Origin: Chlamydoabsidia padenii
Taxonomy: Eukaryota; Mucoromycota; Mucoromycetes; Mucorales; Cunninghamellaceae
Direction of reading: 5' to 3'
Length of the DNA: 64,000 nucleotides
NCBI GenBank assembly: GCA_025330725.1
Contig: JAIWND010000015.1
Span: 558,001 to 622,000 of the forward strand
The notes beneath the pieces were generated by a model. It had not been told where the DNA came from. It saw only the letters and a list, made by a program, of their open reading frames with translations, and did not search any database. Below are positions 23,138 to 36,730 of this stretch, in pieces. Each line of letters begins with the position of its first letter. The stretch's first letter is position 1. The translations under genes were made by a program, and so were the position numbers.

Positions 23138-23647
23138 TATTGTAGTTGCTGTCGACGAAAGAAAAGGGGGAAAGAAAAGAAAGAGAGAAATCTGAAATCT
23201 GAAATTTATCTATCTGTCTTGTTCAAGCGGAATTTGAAATATACTTTACACTTTACCGAGAATCGAGATATACTGTATGGGTTCCATATGATACCATAGA
23301 CCTCTCTGCCTTACTATTTATCACCATCTGCTCACCTCACACCTCTTGTATGTGAAATAAGAAAGGAATCACTTGAAGTTCCACTTTCTCATTCATGATG
23401 TTCTTACCTACAAACCCCGTTCAATCAATATGAATACAACCACCAATACTAAAGTATCTTGCTGTTGAACATTCCATCCGTTTAATGAATTCCATATGAA
23501 ACACACTTTGTGCCCTGTTTGTCAATGCTGCATATCGTTTTTCAACTTTTTCGAATCCCGCTTGCCAGCCCTAGGGTAGTGGCTTATTTGACCTCAGATC
23601 AATTTTTCCCTTCTCTCTTTCACTTTTATAAAATATTATCTTTTGAT
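23138..23647. other. Divergent promoter region panE-like / UQCC2-like
   Basis: No exon is seen. It holds one variant of the dispersed motif on each side: CGGAATTTGAAA near 23228 and CGAATCCCG near 23552. Confidence 0.5.
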
Positions 23648-24094
23648 ATGTCACAACCTGCTCGTCAAGAAATTCAAGCCCTCTATCGCAACTATCAACG
23701 CCTTGTACAAGAATGGCCGGCAGATAAAATTCGTCCCAACAAAGATATCAAACCATTCCTTGCTACTCGGATGGAAGATACATTTCGGAAACCATTACAA
23801 GACCACGCCGATGATACCTTTGACCTTGACGAAGTGAAGAAGCAATATAATGCATTGGAACGGCTACTGGCGAGCGAATTTAAACAAAAGGTAAGAAATC
23901 AGGATGGATCTGTTTGTGTGTGTGTACTTGTTTTGACCCACTATTTTTTTTATTTTATGGAATAGTATCCGCTCTCGGATAATATACTGACACCAGCTGG
24001 AAATCCCTCTTATTACACATCCCTCTTATCGTCATTGGGTACAACAACAAAGGACGGAAAGAAGACGGGTTTGGCAAGATTCTTTGGAAAGTAG
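23648..24094 (+). CDS. Mitochondrial complex III assembly factor, UQCC2/Cbp6-like
   Basis: Two exons, 23648-23890 and 23966-24094, encode 123 residues. The start 'LYRNYQRLVQEWPADK' matches the LYR-like opening of UQCC2/MNF1 ('LYR...L...EWP'). It is followed by 'DIKPFLATRMEDTFRKP' and, across the splice, 'LLASEFKQKYPLS', which matches the '..YKxKYPR' end of that family. By family knowledge UQCC2 (yeast Cbp6) binds newly made cytochrome b with UQCC1/Cbp3 in the matrix and starts complex III assembly. Upstream in-frame codons exist, but the ATG at 23648 directly precedes the conserved region. Splice sites are GTAAGA and AATAG. Confidence 0.8.
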
Positions 24095-24979
24095 ATCAAC
24101 TATCAAATCAAGCCCTGACCTTATCCTTATTACAAGACGTATACCACCACTCTCCTCCTCTCCTACATCACACCCACATCGAATCTTAGAAATAGATCAC
24201 CTTTAGTTTACTCTTCTGTATAATATCTTCCCATATAGTTTGTTATGTTACTCGTATGTTTTTAATAAAAGTATTCTTACAAATGTTGTCTTCAAACTTG
24301 GCAAAAAAAAAATTGCGGGCGATACAGGCTAATTGGGCAGAAAAAAGTTGGGCGAAAAGTTGGCCTAAATTCCACGGCTAGTTGGGCGGAAAAAGTTTGG
24401 GCGGAAAGTTGGCCTGAATTCCACGGCCAGTTGGGTAGGAAAAAAGAATATTCATCGATGTGTCTTCCCCCCTCCAAAAAAAAGAAACATATGACTAACC
24501 ATCCAATATATCAGAAACACTATAGAACCCTATTCATCGTGAACACTGTATTAGAGGGGAAAAGATGATCATGGTGGGAATGACACCTTCGTGATGATCG
24601 TTACAAAGTCCCCATCATTTTCGGGTAAATCATGCCTAAATTTCAACCCCAGACGGAACTTTAATTTCCCCTTTTGAAATCCAGAGAGAGTGAACCAAAC
24701 CTGTCAAACAGAAAATCCCACTTGGTTGCAATTGATTTAGCACCTGATCAACCTTGGTTTTCTCCAGGGCACGAGAATGAGGGGAACTGAACAGGAAGGG
24801 AACTAAACACGAGTGAAACACAACAAGTAGGCTACAAGGCACCGTGGAAAACAATCTTTATCATCGTTCATGTCCGATCAGAACACCGATGATTGCCAAT
24901 ATAAATCACTTGGGTTTTTTTCTTTTCTTTTTTTTCTCCCCACTCACTGTATTACACCTTCTTTTTGGTTTCATACAAC
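24095..24979. other. Intergenic, with a 49-bp tandem repeat
   Basis: No gene is seen. A minisatellite at 24333-24453 is described separately. The remainder is the cyclase-gene promoter; a weak motif-like CAACCCCAGACGG lies near 24642. Confidence 0.5.
24333..24453. repeat. 49-bp tandem repeat, about 2.4 copies
   Basis: Copies start at 24333, 24382 and 24431 (partial). Each begins TTGGGC and contains GTTGGCCT and TTCCACGGC. The first two copies differ at only a few positions. Confidence 0.85.
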
Positions 24980-26133
24980 ATGTCTCTTCCTACTTATGAT
25001 CAATTACCTATCGATCCCAAATACCCTGATAAAACTGCTTGGGGTGTCTGGGGTGAGGATGACAACCTTGGTACCTTGAATAAAATCACTAGTGAAGGCT
25101 TGGTGAATGTAAACTATATGCGGGATAAATCATCGAGCGGATAAACTAACCCCCTTTTTATCCTATAGGCTTCCAGCTGTATTAAGCAAGGAAAAGCTTT
25201 CCCTTTAAACTGGGAATTGGAAAAACCTCAACCAATCATGTTCTCCCGAACTTCTATCACTCATACTATCCATCCTCTTGCTGGAGGTTTGGCTAATGAT
25301 GACACTTATGATAACTTTAACCCTCAATGTAAAAAAAAAAAAAAAAAAAATGCATGACCTATTTTCAAATCCCGACGCCCTAATTTGGATTTTTTATTTA
25401 CATACAGCTTCGAGTCAGTGGGATGGCTTGTGTCACGTAGCTCATCTTCCTAGTGGCAAGTTTTATAACAATATTGATCCCTCCGAAATAGGTGATAAAG
25501 GTCAAGGTAGATTGGGGATCCATCATATGGCTCGTAAGGGCATAGCCACACGTGCCGTGTTGCTTGATTATGGACGATGGGCCAAGACACACCGACCTGA
25601 TTTCGACTCCTTCCAACGAATGGAAGTAACTGTGGACGAATTAGATCAAGTGGCTAAGGCTCAGAATGTCACTTTCCAAAAGGGTGATGTGTTGTTGGTT
25701 CGCTTTGGTTGGACAACTCGGTATGAAGAACTTGGAGAAAAGGTCAAGGATGTGATCACTGATCCTGATCATCCTATTGCTTGTGGTGTCAAGGCTTGTC
25801 CTGAAACATTTGCCTGGATCTGGAATCATCATTTTGCTGCAGTCGCTGGTGATAATCCTTCTTTTGAAGCTTTCCCTCCTACTGATTGGAACGCTTCTTG
25901 CCGTAAGTCATTATCATCATCTGCTGGATTGTACTGATTCTTTTTTCTTCTTTTTTTTTTTAGATCAATTCTTACTTGGTGCTATCGGATGTCCCATTGG
26001 TGAAATGTTCTTCTTGGATGCTCTTGCTGATGATTGCGCCAAAGATAACGTTTACGAATTCTTCTTTACCAGTGCCCCCTTGAATAAGTTTAAAGGTATC
26101 GCTACTCCCCCTAATGCCTTGTGTGTCAAATAA
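24980..26133 (+). CDS. Cyclase-family protein (kynurenine formamidase-like fold)
   Basis: Four exons, 24980-25108, 25169-25328, 25408-25902 and 25964-26133, encode 317 residues. The N-terminus 'WGVWGEDDNLGTLNKIT' is typical of the large fungal and bacterial 'putative cyclase' family. 'SQWDGLCHVAH' follows, at the position where bacterial relatives have the HxGTHxDxP metal-binding motif. 'GDVLLVRFGW' and 'IGCPIGEMFFLDALADDCA' complete the fold. By family knowledge members hydrolyse amides or lactones (for example N-formylkynurenine), but the substrate of this subgroup is unsettled. Intron 2 contains a copy of the AAATCCCG motif (25368-25375). The third intron splits a His codon. Confidence 0.85.
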
Positions 26134-27023
26134 AATTTTATTCTTCTCTCTTTCTACCCTATAATACTCTGCAATGCTATCTTTATACCCCCTCGCCGGA
26201 ATTTCAAATCCCGCTTTCATGCAGAAACTGGAGTCTCAACTCCGCCGTCTAAAGTTCTGAGTAACTTTATTCTTTCGTTCATGAAGTGATCCATGACGCT
26301 TTTAACGGCGGAAGTTGGCCGTGTAATTAGACTGGAATCAAGTTCGGCGTAGAGCTGGGCACAGTATAGGGTGGGTAAGTGTTAACCATAGAGTAGGTGG
26401 AACATGGTGAAAGACTTTGGATTTTTTTTTCAAACGTGAATTGCTCGTCATGTAGACTAGCTCTGACCGTGAAAGGGGGTTCGTCTAATCAAGAAATTCA
26501 TGCAGAATCTGATTTTTAAATTTAAATCCCGACTTTCATCTGGGGGAATATGTTGGGCATAGATTTCAGGCCAACTCGAGGGCAAATTCATGCAAGTGAA
26601 GTTTTTAAATCCCGCACCCTTCATTTCAAAGTGATGATGTAGGTCACAAGGCAATATCAAATGATTACAAGGTCAAAAAAGCCCCCCGCAGCCCCATGTA
26701 TGGCTACACACTTAAAAAAGGATGGATCTTGTCTTTATACTATGTGATCTGTGCCTAGAACTTGAACAAAAAGTAACCTGGAGACTTTATCATTTGATTG
26801 TCCAAGGTCTATTACGGCACTGGCTCTGAAAAATCCGGCACTTGGGTCACTAAATCAGAAAAATCCTTGTGATTGGTCAATTTCATGCATCACCAAGCTT
26901 GGTCCAGTTTCAATTTAATTCTCCGACATTTCATATTGATACGCATTATTTTTTTTTCTTCTCCTTTCTTTTTCCTTTTTATCTTTTTCTCACTCTTCTA
27001 CTTCTTCCCCCCCCCCTACATAA
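26134..27023. other. Intergenic region with a cluster of AAATCCCG motifs
   Basis: No gene is seen. Three exact AAATCCCG copies lie at 26206, 26524 and 26607. Each has a CATGCA box nearby (26218, 26499 and 26589). Confidence 0.55.
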
Positions 27024-27570
27024 ATGAATACCACTTGTCACTTTACCTCTTCTTCTTTACTACACAACTCTATGGTAAGTGTACTCTATCTTGATAACAT
27101 TGAATTTGACTCACCTTTTTTATTTGAATGGATACAAGTCTCCGTTAGATAACAAGGAATGCGACCAGGCCCATGCTTTGCGAAATCAAGCATTCGACGA
27201 ACTTCAACAATCCATACAGTCTTATAATAACTCCTTTGTGATGGATATGCGGTATCAAGAAGAACGACTGAAAAAGAGACAACTGGGTGGAAAGACGACT
27301 TCGGTAACAGACTATAGTAACGACTTATCAAGCGACGACGACAACGGCGACGATAATGGGACCAAAGAGAATAACCAAATGATGAATGAGCTTGCTATAA
27401 TGTTACAAGCTGGCTCCATTAACGACTATACTCCCGTTTTGGAATGGGAATCGAAACAGGTGAATTTCTTCTTTAAACCATACTATAGGGTATCTTCTAA
27501 CTTTTTTTTTTTTTTAAAGAATATGCCTGACTCTGGGCAATTAACCTATGGTAGCGACTCACCGATGTAA
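27024..27570 (+). CDS. Small acidic protein of unknown function
   Basis: Three exons, 27024-27074, 27139-27459 and 27520-27570, encode 140 residues. The splice donors (GTAAGT, GTGAAT) and acceptors (ACAAG, TAAAG) keep one frame. The N-terminal half is predicted helical ('CDQAHALRNQAFDELQQSI', then 'DMRYQEERLKKRQLGG'). It is followed by an Asp/Ser-rich acidic stretch with an SDDDNGDD core and a short C-terminus. There is no signal peptide or membrane segment. I do not recognise the family. It reads like a small nuclear or cytosolic adaptor, but that is only an impression. Confidence 0.6.
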
Positions 27571-28005
27571 TGGTCCCTTTCCTTTTTATCATTTACTTTT
27601 TAACTTGTTATTGTTATGTACATATTAAAAACGTCTCCTCAATCCTCTTACAAATAGATATTATTGATACCGTTAATCCCCTATAATCCACTTTATCACA
27701 ATAAAAGAATGAATACAATAAAAACAGCTTCTTTATAAACCATCCACAATAGTTACTATTTATACGGTTTCGCCCCTATAATACCCCTATAATTCACATT
27801 AACATAATAAAAGAATGACTACACACATATAAAAAGATGATGATGGACCATTGTTTTATTTATAATCAAAAGACACTTTACGTGGAATATAGATTTGATG
27901 AAGAGAAGCAAACAAGAAAAAAAAAAAAGTATAACGAATGAAGTAGGAGTGATAAAAAGGATCTATGAGTATATATATACAAAGGCAAAGAGAGGGATAA
28001 TAAAT
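27571..28005. other. Convergent 3' spacer
   Basis: AT-rich, with AATAAA-like signals for both flanking genes. No exon is seen. Confidence 0.5.
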
Positions 28006-29858
<1,853 letters not shown>

Positions 29859-30111
29859 TAGGATAAATAAGAGTTACAAAGGATGTTTAATGATAAAAAA
29901 GAGATGTATATATAGAGTATGAGGTAAAGGGAAAATGTACAAATGAAGGGTGCCTTTCAACAAAAAAAGAGAAAGGAAGGTTTTTTTTGACTTGGACCAA
30001 ATTATCCCAGATTTAATAGGCAGGTAAAAAGAAAGTCCAGTGGCTTGAAGTGGGTCGGATAATCCGAAAAAGGAGGCGGGGATTAAATAAAGACAGTTTT
30101 ATTGTAACAGA

Positions 30112-31529
30112 TTACTTTGCTAATCGTTCCTGATATCGCACCCAACCATAGTAACCAGATCCAAACAGAGCCAGTAAGATACCCAAAGCATTCTAAAAGA
30201 AATAGAAGGGAAAAAAAAAAGTTGAGATATTTTTAAAAGTATCAAAGAAGAGCTTACCAAACTGGAGATAGGGTTTTGAAAGATCATTGCTGCAAGAATG
30301 GTTTGTATACATGCCTGTATAAGAATAAAAAAGTTAGATAGTTCCCTGACCCTATTTTGACCCCATTTTACCTTTGCAGTGCCACAGATAGTATTTGTTA
30401 ATGCAGAAGTATACTTGACCTGCAAGAACATGGCTATATTGATCCCAAAGCCTGTCGCACCAGTCAAAGTCTATAATAAATGCGAAAAGAGTAAGTTCTG
30501 CATTCCATTTAACGATAATATACAACTTTACCATCAATATCCAAAAGTTCAATCTGTACATGACATCCATACTGTTGGAAAGCATATCCGATAGTTCACC
30601 CGAGACTAAAACGAGAGGAAATAAGAAGAGAATGGCCAAAGTTGTATTGTAGTGTAAAAGTTTCCTATGTATGATAATAAATAAACAGTTAGCATGATCC
30701 CATCCATCCCCTCTATATACATATATCTCTTACCATTGGTTGTTATCAACAGCAGGTAATGTCTTTTGGACATATATCCCGTATAAAGCCACAAATGCCG
30801 ATGAGCCTACACCATAAACAACACCGGCCCAAGAAAAGTTGATTTCACCATAAGAGCCGACAGCAAATCCAAGAAACACAATACCACAAGCAATCAAGGC
30901 AGGAGCTGAAGTGGTTTTGCCAAGAATAAGATAGGTGAATAAGATGGTAAAGTTAATAGACAGGGATCGGGCGACCTAAGCAAATAATACATACACACTT
31001 TAATACTATAGTAGATGTCTTTGTGTGTTAATATCGCTTTACCTGATAAAAGGTGACCTCCACGTATTTGAGACATAGGTTGTTTAACGCCAACATCATG
31101 ACATACACAAAAGTCAAAGGGGCGACACGTTTGGCAACAGTTGGGTTGAATTCATACGGAGGAATAACACTGAATAACACATACCTATAGTAAGAATATA
31201 GTGAGTTATTGTCTTTTGTCCCAGTTATTCATTACTGCTTACGATTTTCCAAGATGGGCCCAGATAAGTAAGAGCACCAGAGCAACTACCAGTTGGTACC
31301 AAGTGACAAACAAAGCATAGGGAAAGTCCGAGCCACTCATAATAATCTTGTTGAGAAAGACTACAGACAGTGAGATGGCAAAATAAAAGCCAATGACCGC
31401 AACAATGAGAGACACACCGTTTTGTTTCTCGGGAGAAGTAGCTGGTGGTGGTAAGAAGGGTTCTTGAATTTCATCTACCCCATCTTGTCTTGATAAAAGT
31501 ATATCGTCGTCCCCTTTATGATTGGCCAT
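30112..31529 (-). CDS. Nucleotide-sugar transporter, GDP-fucose transporter (SLC35C1)-like
   Basis: A multi-exon gene for a membrane protein of about 340 residues with roughly ten hydrophobic segments. The first reads 'VAVIGFYFAISLSVVFLNK', the standard opening of the SLC35C/TPT group. It is followed by 'FPYALFVTWYQ', 'LTFVYVMMLALNNLCLKYV', 'SLSINFTILFTYLILG' and 'TGATGFGINIAMFLQVKYTS', close to the GDP-fucose transporter pattern. By family knowledge these antiporters bring nucleotide sugars into the Golgi in exchange for the nucleoside monophosphate. The exact sugar cannot be told from sequence alone. The C-terminus is cytosolic and short ('RYQERLAK'). Confidence 0.82.
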
Positions 31530-31642
31530 TTATTTTGTATCCAGGTGGTATAGGTCAGAGAGGTTTCAAAAGATTAAAAGAAAAAAGAAAAATCTGAAAA
31601 AGCGAGATTTTGAACAGATAGCATCAACCAATAAAATACCAG

Positions 31643-31655
31643 CGGGATTTCAAAA
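31643..31655. promoter_or_regulatory. CGGGATTTNAA motif upstream of transporter gene
   Basis: CGGGATTTCAAAA lies 114 bp upstream of the transporter start at 31529. The role is inferred. Confidence 0.45.
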
Positions 31656-31795
31656 CCTAATAAAAAGGATCGACAGAGTCAAAGTGTATATATTACATGA
31701 TTGATTTATTTAATAGATATAAAAGAGAGTAGGGGGGGGGATGAAATAGGATGAATCAACTAAAGAAGTAGTCTAAATAAAGGGAAGATATAGAT

Positions 31796-32959
31796 CTAGA
31801 TTTGCAGAGCACCACCAAGTCGTCGTTTCAGTGTCCGTGAGAGTGAGCGCCATTCCTCTTCTGAGTCTTGAATCCGCCGCACCACATCTTCTTCACTAAG
31901 TAAAGAACCATTGCCCACGACAAAAGATTTCGCAAAAGGGTATTTCCAAATCATCCTCGGGTTAACACAAGCACCCTCCAGCATATGTTGTAATCTTGAT
32001 AGTCGAGTATGATATTCATGTGAGTGTTCCTGGACATAGGAGACGAGTTGTTTAAATAAATCATTGTTGTCGTTGTTAGAGGAGTCGACGCCATCCTGCA
32101 TAGATACATACTTGTCCTGATGAATTATATAATCCAGTACTGGTTCCGATAGTTCATCATATTTGTAGCATCCATATTGATGGGCAAGAGTGCGGTAGAG
32201 TTGTGCATACCGATCCGCATAAATTTGAGTGGTTTGAATCTTGGGTTGAGTGAATGAGATGATCCAGTCCAGAGTTACACGAAGCCAGTGGATTTGAATT
32301 TGAGGTGCACATGGCGGTGAAGATCCTCCTAAAAGACAAGAAGGAGTGGTGGTGGTGGCGGTAGGTGATACATAGGAGAAGGAGAGTATCATTGTCTTGT
32401 CACCAACATAATGTTGATCCGTTTGATCAGAAGAAGATAACCAACTATAAGCAGGTAAACCATAAGAGCATTCCAATACCGGATTATATCGTAAATGGAA
32501 GAGAGCTTGTTCTTGTTCTTTTTTACTGAGTGCTTGTTGTAGAGAAGACAGAGAATAAGGTGGGTGAGAAGGTTTATTGCTGAATTGTATTTGAAGTTGA
32601 CGATGATGATATAAATGCCATGAAGAAGATGGTGGTCGAGGTGAGGAGACTGTTGAAGATGTCAAGTTGGTGTTGTTGGCTTGACGAGGAGACACCATGA
32701 CTTGACCATCCCTTGGTGTGAATTCCACCACTCGTTGACTTGAATCATAATTACTGGCATACAAGTCCAAAGTACAAGTAAAAGGAGTTTGACCCACCAC
32801 AATAGATACCTTGTGTTGTTGTGTTTTGACGTCCAAATAGATATGTTCTTCTACCAGAGACCGCCAATAACGAGATACACCTCTTGTTAAGTATAGATCT
32901 TGATAAGGTAAGAAGGACAATATATGACAAAGTAGTTCTATTGGTAAAGTACAAGACAT
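31796..32959 (-). CDS. F-box protein
   Basis: A single exon of 387 residues. An F-box occupies residues 5-45 ('LPIELLCHILSFLPYQDLY', then 'VSRYWRSLVEEHIYLD'), the Skp1-binding motif. No WD40, leucine-rich or Kelch repeats are evident after it. The middle is Ser/Pro-rich ('SSTVSSPRPPSSSWHLYHHR') and the C-terminal part is helical with a basic end. By family knowledge it would be a substrate receptor in an SCF ubiquitin ligase; its substrate is unknown. It is divergent to the BUD6-like gene. Confidence 0.8.
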   Translation of the reverse strand: MSCTLPIELLCHILSFLPYQDLYLTRGVSRYWRSLVEEHIYLDVKTQQHKVSIVVGQTPFTCTLDLYASNYDSSQRVVEFTPRDGQVMVSPRQANNTNLTSSTVSSPRPPSSSWHLYHHRQLQIQFSNKPSHPPYSLSSLQQALSKKEQEQALFHLRYNPVLECSYGLPAYSWLSSSDQTDQHYVGDKTMILSFSYVSPTATTTTPSCLLGGSSPPCAPQIQIHWLRVTLDWIISFTQPKIQTTQIYADRYAQLYRTLAHQYGCYKYDELSEPVLDYIIHQDKYVSMQDGVDSSNNDNNDLFKQLVSYVQEHSHEYHTRLSRLQHMLEGACVNPRMIWKYPFAKSFVVGNGSLLSEEDVVRRIQDSEEEWRSLSRTLKRRLGGALQI

Positions 32960-32989
32960 CTTGATATTAGTATGAGATTATGTTAATGA

Positions 32990-33027
<38 letters not shown>

Positions 33028-33781
33028 AGAATTAAAAAAGAAAAAAAAAAAAAAAAGGTTGTCCAATAATACGCTTTTTAAAGGGGGTACGTGGGAATTA
33101 ATAGTTCCAAGTTGGAGCGGAGGGAAAGATGGTATGATCTGATATCAGATAACTATTATTGTATATGAGTATTACCTTGTAGCCATCATTTTGGTAGCCA
33201 GTTTGCACAATCTGATAAAAACCAATATCAAGTTCCGTTTAAATAATATCAAATTGTATCATAGTTTCGTTCTTACCATTCCAATGCCAAATAGTTCATT
33301 CATCTTGACTTGTTGTATATTGTTCCAGTGTTCGTAAGGGTCCAACATCTTGACCATTCCTATACTATTAATGGTATTCACATATTCATTGTTTGTGTTT
33401 TGGAGAAAGAAGAGAAATAAAAGATCTTTTTTTTTTTTTTCTTTTCTTTTTGCTCGGTGGCGGGATTTGAAATTGATACCATACCCATTAATCGCCGATC
33501 TGTAAATGGAAGCACAAATGTTATGCAAAGGATACACTTTGATAAAAAGCAAAATATACAATGACTGGACTCTATATAGATGATAATAATAATGATGAAT
33601 TATGTCAACAGATCATATTACATGTTGATAATATCACTGTTTTAAAAAATGGTCAAGTATCATATCATGGAAGCATTTGCTATAAGAAGAAGAATAGAAA
33701 AAATGTAGTCATGCTTAGAATTCCCCTTCTTCCCCTTTTCATTTCTCTCTCTCTCTCTTCTTTCCCTTCTAGTTAATCAAC
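32960..33781. other. Divergent spacer F-box / BUD6
   Basis: It contains a (GT)n(GA)n microsatellite (about 32994-33027), homopolymer A- and T-runs, CGGGATTTGAAAT at 33471, and the doubtful small minus-strand ORF. An open plus-strand stretch from 33561 could be an upstream BUD6 exon, but its link is not convincing. Confidence 0.45.
33098..33357 (-). CDS. Possible small two-exon gene, unrecognised
   Basis: A tentative model: exon 1 33357-33277 ('MVKMLDPYEHWNNIQQ') and exon 2 33211-33098, joined through a GTAAGA donor and a TATCAG acceptor, give 64 residues ending 'SAPTWNY'. The frame is kept and the residues are varied rather than low-complexity. No family is recognised and an extra splice site exists at 'GYK|GTAATA'. 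It sits in the spacer between the F-box and BUD6-like genes, with a CGGGATTT copy at 33471 upstream. It may be spurious. Confidence 0.25.
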
Positions 33782-36220
33782 ATGAGCTCAGTCCATCTAG
33801 CTCAAAAAGAAGAAAATGAAAAATGGGTAATAAAAGAAACAAACCCCCTCGTCTACCTATTAATTTTTCTTTTATATCTAAGATCGTAGAAATAGATCAC
33901 TCTGTGACAGGATTACTCAAATGCACCAAAGACTTGTTGGAAGCTTTAACTAATTGGTCCATCCAAAGTGAACACAAAGAAAGGATTTATGAACAATTCA
34001 ACTCACTTCAATCTCACTTTGAAAAGGTCTGTCATGCATTTCTTGCCGCCAACCTGTCAATGGAGTAGGTCATTAAAAAAAAAGGGTGGGGGATGGCGGG
34101 ATTTTAATTTGAACATTATCATTTTTTTTAAAAAAAAAAAAAAAAAAAAAACTTTCCCCACTCACTTTACTTCTTTTTCTCTTTCCAGCGACCTTCATCA
34201 TATTCCTTTTGATTTAAAAAACTGTCTTGACGCAGCTCTAACTCAAGCTCCTAGTGATTTACAATGTCATTTACCTTCCATCAGGGATATTATTCTGCAA
34301 CTATTACAAGGATTGAAAAGAAAACAAGCTCTTTTACATGACAGGTGTCCTTCTACGCGGTCTTCTCCTACCTTTGACACCAACAGCACTCCAAGTCCAC
34401 CAAGAAATATGACATCCTCAACTTGTACTTACTCTTCTGGTGAATTCGATATGATGGATCCCAACACTCAGCAAGCATTCACTCAACTACGTGATGACGG
34501 TGATTTGGCTTCTCGTTCGTCTATACGACGTGGAAATGCTTTGGATTCAACAGAGACACCCACCATGGATACTAGGGCTACTGTCATTCAACCTCCTGTC
34601 AGACGACGACGTGATCTTCCCACTTCTCCTTCTCAGCCTACCTTTTCACACTCAATCACTCCTCCTACTAAAAGAAGAACATCAACAACTACACCTTCTT
34701 CACCCGTAACATCATTGTCAACACCAGTAAACACAACACCTTTAACAACAAAGATATCAAACATCGTCTCTTCTTCTTCTTCTCCTTTGTTGGTGCTTTT
34801 TCTTCAATGGAAGAATAGGATCAAGCGCGTGGTGGTATCACATCCTATTGAAAATATGACTCAACTTTTACATCTCTTTCAGTGTACCTTCAAGAATGCA
34901 TTAATCGACCTTGGGCATACGAAAATTACCATATTGGACAACGACACAAATATCATGTACGAGCTCGATGATATCACACTGGTCAAAACCAACACTCTAT
35001 TATCATTAGGTAAATTGGACATAATGATGATGTATGAAAATAAACTGACTGCAGAATGCTTATCGATCGTTGTTTTATTTGATGCAGATGACCCAAACAA
35101 TAATAACAATGAATTGATGAATATGATACAACAAGCATTCGAAACTCAATTTAATCAATGGGCCAACCAAGTCTCTACATTATCACGAAATAACAGCAGC
35201 AATACAACTCGGTCACCTGATACGTCAATTATTACTACTTTGGATACTTCTTTATTAAACTCTGGAATTGCAACTACAACTGGCGCCAGTACCTCTCTTA
35301 CCAGCAGCACCAATGAGATTCCAGCATCCACAACAAACCAAGACCAACAGCAAACAACACTCATCCATCAACTCAAGTCTGACTTTGAACTTTTACAAGC
35401 ACTGATTGTGGAACACCAGACCAATAACGAAAAGCTAAAGTCTCAATTGGCCGATTATGAACATCAACAATCCATTCGACAACAACAACAAGATAACCAT
35501 AACGATAAACATCAAAAGCAGCAAAATACCATTCAGAATCAACTACAAGAAAAGGGTCAAGAGTTAACAACAAGACTGGAGACACTTCAAGATACTATCG
35601 ACGACATGAAACAAGATGTGACACAACGACGATGCCGACCTTCACCACACCAACTGGATCATTGTCACCAAGAAAGCACTGCGATAAAAGATATGATTCG
35701 ATCCCTTGGCAACCACATCACTCGATCCAAACCAGCATGGAAAAAGACATGGGAAGAACAATTGCAACGGATCGTGGGGGAACAACAATGTGTCAAGGAA
35801 TATGAACATCTCGTGGCGGACTTTGAAGAAGATTATGCGGCAATTGTCACTGTCCTTGAACATCTCACTCAAGTCTCTGAATTACAACAAAAGCGACACT
35901 CGGGTAAACCTCTGGTGGTGGTGGGACTCTATGATGACAGTACTGTGGGGGGACGAGAAGGTATGGATCACGTCTTGCAACAATTACAAACCATCGATGT
36001 GGATCATGAAAAGCGACTGGATGCATTGGCTCAAGCCGAGAAACGACGGGCAAGGGATATGGCAAATAGGATTGACGACTTTGAAAAGGAACTGATCACT
36101 TTTGTCGATACCAACAAACTGAAAAAGACAGGTGGCGCGGAACAATTGGAACGACAGCAGGAACAGAAGACGAAGCAACTCTTGATGGATCTATATGACA
36201 AGAATACAAGGCCCACATGA
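33782..36220 (+). CDS. BUD6/AIP3 actin-interacting polarity protein
   Basis: Three exons, 33782-33826, 33883-34064 and 34189-36220, encode about 750 residues. The N-terminal conserved block 'VTGLLKCTKDLLEALTNWS', continuing over the second intron as 'DDLHHIPFDLKNCLDAAL' and 'IRDIILQLLQGLKRKQ', is characteristic of the AIP3/Bud6 family. After a Ser/Thr/Pro-rich linker comes the second family block ('LLVLFLQWKNRIKRVV', then 'YELDDITLVKTNTLLSLG'), followed by coiled-coil segments to the end. By family knowledge Bud6 works with formins at growth sites as a nucleation-promoting factor for actin cables, and in hyphae it marks the tip polarisome. Intron 2 carries CGGGATTTTAATTT (34097). The start is tentative; an upstream exon from 33561 is possible. 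Confidence 0.87.
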
Positions 36221-36730
36221 TGGTCCCTTTTTTTTTTTTTAACAAAAAGTTAAATGACGTCAATAGTGCTTCTTTCCCTCCCCCTTGTTATGTATATATT
36301 ATTCCGTCCCCCTTTCCCTTCTTCTTCTTTAACCCCCACTCACCCCCTTATTGACGTATAGAATAGAATTAGCTACTCCTCTTCTTATACTTATTTGGAA
36401 ATAAACGTTATTGAACTTTTTATTGTGTATCTGGGTCCTCTGTCTCCCTTTTTATTTTATTCTGCTTATGGAATGACGTTGCAGATCCATTGAAACCAGA
36501 TCTTTTTTTTTTTTTTTTTTCTGTCGATGATGATGATGATGATGATGATTCAATAATACCGACTCTTGGTAGTGATCATAATTTCATCTGTCTGGAGAAA
36601 TGAACCTTTTTTTTTTTTCTTCCTTATATAAATCAGATGATTCCTTTGCCTTTCCTTTCTTTCTCTTCCAGAACTTTTTGTTTTTTTATATATACATATA
36701 TAACGCACGATCTCCTCTTCTTCACTTACA
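36221..36730. other. Intergenic after BUD6
   Basis: The 3' UTR of the BUD6 gene with AATAAA near 36401. Long T-runs, a (GAT)n microsatellite at 36528-36548, and a TATATA-rich patch near 36688 before the small cysteine-rich ORF. Confidence 0.5.
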
